Shown: one piece after another, positions 12,411 through 16,333 of the stretch
Layout of the letters: each line of letters opens with the position of its first letter
Position numbering within the stretch: position 1 is the stretch's first letter
Origin: an uncultured Phycisphaerales bacterium
GTDB lineage: Bacteria; Planctomycetota; Phycisphaerae; Phycisphaerales; SM1A02
Reading direction: 5' to 3'
DNA length: 16,333 nucleotides
Assembly: GCA_946886375.1 (NCBI GenBank)
Contig: CAMPIL010000031.1
Span: 1-16,333 of the forward strand
Translations under genes and position numbers: made by a program
The notes under the pieces: model-generated
Seen by the model: only the letters and a program-made list of their open reading frames with translations
Databases searched by the model: none
What the model was told of the DNA's origin: nothing

Positions 12411-13019
12411 ATGCCCACGCAAATCGACGCACTCGCCAACGTGTACGCCAAGAGCCTGTTTCAACTGGCTCAGCAGGCGGGCGGTCCGAACAAGGTCAAC
12501 GAGGTCGCAGGCGAACTCGATGACATCTGCGAACTGCTGCGCGGCGACCGTTCGATTCGCGAGTTCTTCGCCTCGCCGATTCTCGACCGCGAGGCGCGAT
12601 CGGCGAGCATTCGCCGCATCTTCACCAATCGCATCACCGACCTGACGCTCCGCTTCATGCTCGTGCTGAACGACAAGGGGCGGCTGGATCGCCTGGAGAG
12701 CATCGCCAGCGCCTTTGACCGCATGGTGCAGGAAGCGTTCGGCCGCATTGAAGTTGACGTGTTCACCGCCGCGCCGTTGCCTGCGGAGCAACTGGGCCAG
12801 TTGCGCGACAGCATTCACAAGGCGCTGGGCCGCGACCCGGTGCTGCATCCATATACGGATGCATCCATGCTGGGCGGGCTCAAGTTGCGCATCGGCGATC
12901 AGTTGATCGACGGCTCGGTCGCCAACAAACTTCGCCGCATGAAGCGTGAACTGTTGGCTGACGGCGCGGCTCACCTGCGCGAGAGGCTGGACAGAATCAT
13001 TGAGGATGGTGGCCGATGA
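12411..13019 (+). CDS. atpH: F0F1 ATP synthase subunit delta
   Basis: Delta caps F1 and ties alpha to the b stalk. The product has 202 residues. The N-terminal helical domain begins IDALANVYAKSLFQLAQQAG and continues through REFFASPILDREARSASIRR and LTLRFMLVLNDKGRLDRLES. The C-terminal domain ends with the family signature DASMLGGLKLRIGDQLIDGS then VANKLRRMKRELL (about 150-181), matching the D-x-S-x-x-G-G-x-x-x-x-x-G-x-x-x-x-D-G-S pattern. It starts 24 nt after atpF and overlaps the next start by 4 nt (ATGA), so translation of the SIMPL gene is probably coupled to it. Confidence 0.92.
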   Translation: MPTQIDALANVYAKSLFQLAQQAGGPNKVNEVAGELDDICELLRGDRSIREFFASPILDREARSASIRRIFTNRITDLTLRFMLVLNDKGRLDRLESIASAFDRMVQEAFGRIEVDVFTAAPLPAEQLGQLRDSIHKALGRDPVLHPYTDASMLGGLKLRIGDQLIDGSVANKLRRMKRELLADGAAHLRERLDRIIEDGGR

Positions 13020-13777
13020 AAACGATGTTCATGGCATGTGCATGCATGGTTGCGGGATTCGCCGCGATGCTGGGGATGCAGGCTCCTCCGCCACCGGCTC
13101 AGCCGATGCGCGAGCCGCTGGTTCCGCGATTGACGGTGCGCGGCGACGCCGAACTTCAGCGGCCCGCGGACCAACTGCAACTGCGCCTGGGCGTGGTGAC
13201 GCACGCGGTCGAAGCGGCGCAGGCGATGCAGGAAAACAGCCGCGTCATGGAGGCGGTGATCGACGCGATCGAGCAACTTGGCTTGACCAAGGCTGAATAC
13301 CAGACCGGCCGGTTCAACGTGCAGCCGGAGTACGCTCCCCCGCCCCGTCAGCCGCAGCCGGACTGGCGGCCGCGCATCACGGGCTACCAGGTTTCCAACA
13401 CGCTCAATATCAAGACCAAGAAACTGGAAATCGCAGGCGACCTGATTCAAGCCGCCACCGATGCAGGCGCGAACAACGTCGAGTCGATCACGTTCGACCT
13501 GGCGGATCAACGCAAGCATCGGGCCGAGGCCATTGAAGAGGCGACCCGCAACGCCATTGCGGACGCCAACGTGCTGGCCAAGGCGTCGGATCAGAAACTG
13601 GTCCGCGTGCTCTCAATCAACCTGGATAACGCCGAAGCCCCGCAGCCGATGTACCGGCAGGAAATGATGGGCCGGGCCATGGCGACAGACATGGCGCCGG
13701 CTCCGCCGATCGCCCCGGGCGACATCACCGTGCATGCCGCGGTGACGATTGTGTATGAAATCGCGCCTATGAATTGA
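13016..13777 (+). CDS. SIMPL (DUF541/YggE-like) secreted protein inside the atp operon
   Basis: The 253-residue product has a signal peptide ([20 protein letters not shown]). One SIMPL domain follows: [20 protein letters not shown] (about 39-58), [20 protein letters not shown] (about 84-103) and [40 protein letters not shown], then [20 protein letters not shown], matches the conserved helix of the family, and [14 protein letters not shown] is the last strand. SIMPL proteins are periplasmic; E. coli YggE is linked to oxidative-stress defence, but the molecular action is not settled. Its place between atpH and atpA, with an ATGA overlap, is not the canonical gene order. A Met/Pro-rich linker ([20 protein letters not shown]) precedes the last strand. 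Confidence 0.85.
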   Translation: MKTMFMACACMVAGFAAMLGMQAPPPPAQPMREPLVPRLTVRGDAELQRPADQLQLRLGVVTHAVEAAQAMQENSRVMEAVIDAIEQLGLTKAEYQTGRFNVQPEYAPPPRQPQPDWRPRITGYQVSNTLNIKTKKLEIAGDLIQAATDAGANNVESITFDLADQRKHRAEAIEEATRNAIADANVLAKASDQKLVRVLSINLDNAEAPQPMYRQEMMGRAMATDMAPAPPIAPGDITVHAAVTIVYEIAPMN

Positions 13778-13787
13778 ACTGCGCAAG

Positions 13788-13817
13788 GTCCAAGGCGTGC
13801 ACGCCGTGGGCTTTCTT
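13788..13817 (+). terminator. Terminator-like hairpin between the SIMPL gene and atpA
   Basis: GTCCA (13788-13792) and GGCG (13794-13797) pair with CGCC (13802-13805) and TGGGC (13807-13811). There is one A-G mismatch, one G-T pair and a TGCA loop. TTTCTTC follows. Sixteen bases (13799-13814) are identical to 15432-15447 of the strong terminator after atpA. It could cause partial termination before atpA. Confidence 0.55.
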
Positions 13818-13841
13818 CAACGAACGAATGAGGTTCATCCC

Positions 13842-15392
13842 GTGAAGATCAAGACCGACGAAATCACATCCGTCATCAAGCAGGAAATCGAACAGTTCTC
13901 CGACGTGCTGGAAATCTCCGAGGTCGGCCGGGTGGTCGAAGTCGGCGACGGCATCGCACGCATCTACGGCCTGTCCAAGGCCATGGCCGGCGAACTGCTG
14001 GAGTTCGACACCGAAAAGGGCGCCGTCATGGGACAGGTCATGAACCTGGAACTCGATACCGTTGGCGCCGTGATTTACGGCGATTACCTTTCCGTCAAGG
14101 AAGGCGACACCGTCAAGTCCACCAACCGACTCCTGGAAGTGCCCGTTGGCGATGCGATGCTTGGCCGCGTGGTCGATCCGCTGGGTCAGCCGATCGATGG
14201 CGGACCGGCAATCAACACGGGTAAAACGCGCAAGCTCGACATCGTCGCCCCCGGAATCGCGGCTCGGCAGCCGGTGAAGGAACCGCTGCAGTTCGGCATC
14301 AAGGCCGTCGACTCCATGATCCCCGTCGGCCGCGGTCAGCGCGAATTGGTCATCGGCGACCGCAAGACCGGCAAAACCGCCGTCTGCATCGACGCCATCA
14401 TCAACCAGAAGCAGTATTGGGGCACACCCGACGCGGTGGTGTGCATCTACGTCGCGATCGGTCAAAAGGAATCCACCGTCGCGGGCACGGTCGAAGTGCT
14501 GCGAAAGTACGGGGCAATGGATTACACCATTGTCGTAAACGCCGGTTCATCCGATCCCGCGCCGATGCAGTACATCGCGCCGTACGCCGGCTGCGCCATG
14601 GGCGAGTACTTCATGTGGCAGGGCAAGGAAGGCAAGACGCCCAAGCACGTGCTGTGCGTGTACGACGATCTCTCCAAGCAGGCCACGGCGTACCGCCAAT
14701 TGTCGCTGCTGCTGCGCCGTCCGCCCGGCCGCGAGGCGTATCCCGGCGACGTGTTCTATCTGCACTCGCGCCTGCTTGAACGTGCCACCAAGTTGTCCGA
14801 CCCCAACGGCGGCGGATCGCTCACCGCGCTGCCGATCATTGAAACCCAGGAAGGCGACGTCTCGGCGTACATCCCGACCAACGTGATTTCCATCACCGAC
14901 GGCCAGATCTACCACGAGCCCGACCTCTTCGCGGCGGGCGTGCGGCCGGCCATCAACGTCGGCATTTCGGTCAGCCGCGTGGGCGGCAACGCGCAGATCA
15001 AGGCGATGAAGGAAGTCGCCGGTTCGCTGCGACTTGACCTGGCCGCGTACCGCGAACTTGAAGCCTTCGCGCAACTGGGCACGGAACTTGACCCGGCATC
15101 GCAGCGCCAACTCGATCGCGGCGCGCGAATGGTCGAACTGCTCAAGCAGGGCCAGTATCAGCCGTACGACGTGATCGACCAGTGCATTTCAATCTTCGCC
15201 GGCTCCAAGGGTTTCCTGGATGATCTGCCGCTGAACAAGGTTCACGCGTTTGAGGCCGATCTGCTGGATTACTTCCGCGCCACCAAGCGCGAACTGCGAG
15301 ACCAATTGGCGCAGAAGAAGTCGTTCAAGGGCCTGGAAGACCAGTTCATCGCCGCGATGCGCGAATTCAAGGCGACCTGGAAAGCCGCGTAA
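13842..15392 (+). CDS. atpA: F0F1 ATP synthase subunit alpha
   Basis: This non-catalytic nucleotide-binding subunit of F1 is 516 residues, close to the normal 500-515. Order: N-terminal delta-binding helix ([20 protein letters not shown]), beta barrel with [10 protein letters not shown] (36-44) and GELLEF, P-loop GDRKTGKT (172-179), [11 protein letters not shown] (204-214), [20 protein letters not shown] (274-293), and signature [14 protein letters not shown] (369-382). R379 is the arginine finger reaching into the beta site. The C-terminal helical domain ends KATWKAA. GTG 13842 is chosen because GAGG lies 8 nt upstream; the frame is open from GTG 13797, but that lies in the hairpin. Gamma, beta and epsilon genes do not follow. 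Confidence 0.96.
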   Translation: MKIKTDEITSVIKQEIEQFSDVLEISEVGRVVEVGDGIARIYGLSKAMAGELLEFDTEKGAVMGQVMNLELDTVGAVIYGDYLSVKEGDTVKSTNRLLEVPVGDAMLGRVVDPLGQPIDGGPAINTGKTRKLDIVAPGIAARQPVKEPLQFGIKAVDSMIPVGRGQRELVIGDRKTGKTAVCIDAIINQKQYWGTPDAVVCIYVAIGQKESTVAGTVEVLRKYGAMDYTIVVNAGSSDPAPMQYIAPYAGCAMGEYFMWQGKEGKTPKHVLCVYDDLSKQATAYRQLSLLLRRPPGREAYPGDVFYLHSRLLERATKLSDPNGGGSLTALPIIETQEGDVSAYIPTNVISITDGQIYHEPDLFAAGVRPAINVGISVSRVGGNAQIKAMKEVAGSLRLDLAAYRELEAFAQLGTELDPASQRQLDRGARMVELLKQGQYQPYDVIDQCISIFAGSKGFLDDLPLNKVHAFEADLLDYFRATKRELRDQLAQKKSFKGLEDQFIAAMREFKATWKAA

Positions 15393-15420
15393 GCAATTTC
15401 AGTTACATCCATCGATTCAA

Positions 15421-15449
15421 GCCCACGGCGCGCACGCCGTGGGCTTTTT
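15421..15449 (+). terminator. Strong intrinsic terminator after atpA
   Basis: GCCCACGGCG (15421-15430) pairs perfectly with CGCCGTGGGC (15435-15444) around CGCA, and five T's follow (15445-15449). It lies 28 nt after the atpA stop and ends the operon. Confidence 0.9.
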
Positions 15450-15453
15450 CTTT

Positions 15454-15726
15454 GGGCCATGCACATTCTGCACGCTGAACGAAACCGGCCTTGCGCCGCG
15501 CCGCTACGAAGACGTCGACGGCATTCGCACGGTGTCGCTTGCGGACCTCATCAACAACAAACTGCGCAGCGGATCGCGGAGCATCCTGCGCGCCAAGGAC
15601 ATGGGCGACGCCATAGGGTTGATTCGTCACCATGCATTGGGCAAGGAATTCTTGCCTCAAATCGACAAGGAATTGCGCAACGAGTTCCACACGCTGATCG
15701 ACGCCATCGAGCGCGAACAGGCGTGA
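15454..15726 (+). pseudogene. C-terminal remnant of a nucleotidyltransferase-like protein
   Basis: The frame ending at the TGA 15724-15726 reads YEDVDGIRTVSLADLINNKL, then RAKDMGDAIGLIRHHAL and FLPQIDKELRNEFHTLIDAI. This is the look of the C-terminal half of stand-alone nucleotidyltransferase-like proteins (V-x-G-I-x-x-x-x-L-x-x-L-I-x-x-K-L, then R-x-K-D-x-x-D-x-x-x-L-I). About 90 residues remain. There is no ATG or GTG start in this frame after the atpA terminator and no nucleotidyltransferase GS...D.D motif, so the front has been lost. Family assignment is by pattern only. Confidence 0.55.
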
Positions 15727-15744
15727 TCCCCTCTTTTAAATGCG

Positions 15745-15775
15745 AACGCCCATGGACCGGGTCCATGGGCGTTTT
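15745..15775. terminator. Hairpin terminator between convergent genes
   Basis: AACGCCCATGGA (15745-15756) pairs perfectly with TCCATGGGCGTT (15762-15773) around CCGGG, and T's run to 15775. It closes the truncated plus-strand frame. On the minus strand the hairpin is followed by CGCATTTAAAAG, so it may also serve the gene at 15806, whose 3' end faces it. Confidence 0.85.
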
Positions 15776-15805
15776 CATGAAATCAAGGTCGCGGTTGATT
15801 GCGGG

Positions 15806-16333
15806 TCATGAGCCCCAGTGATTGATGACCAGAAGCAGGTCATTGACGTTGATGACGAAGTCGCTGTTGAGATCGGCTGTGTCGATCACGCACGGCCCCC
15901 ACTTGTTGATGACTGCGAGCATGTCGTTGACGTTGACCTGGTGATCGCCGGTGGCGTCGCCTAGTTTGCGGAATTCATCGATGCCCATGTCGATTCGCGT
16001 GCCGAACTTTCGCGGGTCGCCATCCACATCGCTCATGCCTGCGTCGACAAGCGCCAGCGGATCGCCTGCGTCGATTGCGGGCGATCCATGCAGCAGGTGG
16101 AAATCGCCGTTTGATGGATCAGCAAATTGAGGATTCGCGCTGATGTTGCCTGTGCCGTTGAATCCATCCTGGACCGCGCTGTAGCGCACGATGATGTCAG
16201 CCCCGCTGGTGCCGACGCGAATCTGCTCATCGCCGGTGTTGTCCCAGATGACGGAGTTGGTGATGGTGATGCCCCAGCCGAACACCGCGGCGCCCCAGGT
16301 GCCTGAATTCTGGGCGATGGTGCAGTTGGAAAT
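15806..16333 (-). CDS. Secreted beta-helix repeat protein with dockerin-like tail (5' part outside window)
   Basis: The visible 175 residues run in from the window edge. They show right-handed beta-helix rungs of the polymorphic outer-membrane/parallel beta-helix type: ISNCTIAQNSGTWGAAVFGW and ITITNSVIWDN, then IIVRYSAVQDGFNGTGNI. The usual closing motifs follow (NPQFADPSNGDFHLLHGSPA, IDAGDP, DVDGDPRKFG and DMGIDEF). The C-terminus is a paired dockerin-like tail (GDATGDHQVNVNDMLAVIN and DLNSDFVINVNDLLLVIN). Such proteins are exported surface or secreted proteins, often large; the missing front should carry the signal peptide. Ligand or enzyme activity cannot be read from this part. Confidence 0.8.
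   Translation of the reverse strand: MSNCTIAQNSGTWGAAVFGWGITITNSVIWDNTGDEQIRVGTSGADIIVRYSAVQDGFNGTGNISANPQFADPSNGDFHLLHGSPAIDAGDPLALVDAGMSDVDGDPRKFGTRIDMGIDEFRKLGDATGDHQVNVNDMLAVINKWGPCVIDTADLNSDFVINVNDLLLVINHWGS

Noticed and set aside
11733..12974. 413-residue minus-strand open frame across atpF and atpH
   Set aside because: It is antisense to two clear ATP synthase genes; the openness results from GC-rich codon bias.
15250..15726. A single 158-residue protein overlapping the end of atpA
   Set aside because: The first half is atpA out of frame and the frame runs through the terminator; only the part after 15454 has family-like sequence, so it is listed as a remnant.
1..16333. tRNA, rRNA or transposase genes
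   Set aside because: I saw no tRNA-like T-loop with a matching acceptor stem, no rRNA sequence and no transposase motif while reading both strands; a dedicated RNA-gene scan was not possible.

Overview
The window looks like a chromosomal piece of a moderately GC-rich planctomycete, most likely of the Phycisphaerae type. This is inferred from three secreted proteins ending in a paired dockerin-like tail (GD.T.DG.VNV.DLL.VIN.WG), a small membrane protein with a C-terminal zinc ribbon, a DUF1579 protein, and frequent GTG starts. No ribosomal or marker gene is present, so the assignment rests on gene style alone.

Layout. Positions 1-2934 hold a partial FAD oxidoreductase (minus), a secreted DUF1579 protein (plus) with a clear terminator, a secreted propeller-like protein with a dockerin-like tail (minus), and a four-helix membrane protein (plus). 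A perfect 30-bp palindrome at 2951-2980 is followed without a gap by 27 in-phase degenerate 21-bp repeats (2981-3547). Positions 3695-8750 form an accessory block of unrelated small genes: an Ig/fibronectin-like hypothetical, a BamE-like anchored protein, a zinc-ribbon membrane protein, an FG-GAP/dockerin-like protein, an unknown protein and a DUF5063 protein. It is threaded with plus-strand copies of one 3'-terminal sequence encoding LEAATVRLLNAA. Only one copy is still part of a full-length family member; the rest are scars or a tail fused to another gene. After a lone nuoI (minus), positions 9519-15392 carry an ATP synthase operon: atpZ, an AtpI-like gene, atpB (a), atpE (c), atpF (b), atpH (delta), a SIMPL/DUF541 gene, and atpA (alpha). 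The operon stops after atpA at a strong terminator, so gamma, beta and epsilon are not here. A truncated nucleotidyltransferase-like remnant, another terminator and a partial beta-helix/dockerin-like protein end the window.

How the genes work together. The atp cluster builds the membrane rotor and stator plus delta and alpha; beta, gamma and epsilon must come from another locus. A periplasmic SIMPL protein is coupled to atpH by a 4-nt overlap, and a terminator-like hairpin separates it from atpA, so alpha may be expressed at a different level from F0. Several genes (4679, 5126, 8153, 9308 minus, 9519) have a TATAAT-like box 6-9 nt before the start codon, suggesting leaderless or nearly leaderless transcripts.

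Most unusual: the serial 3'-tail scars, the indel-free 21-bp array that abuts a perfect palindrome, and the split atp operon with its repeated terminator.
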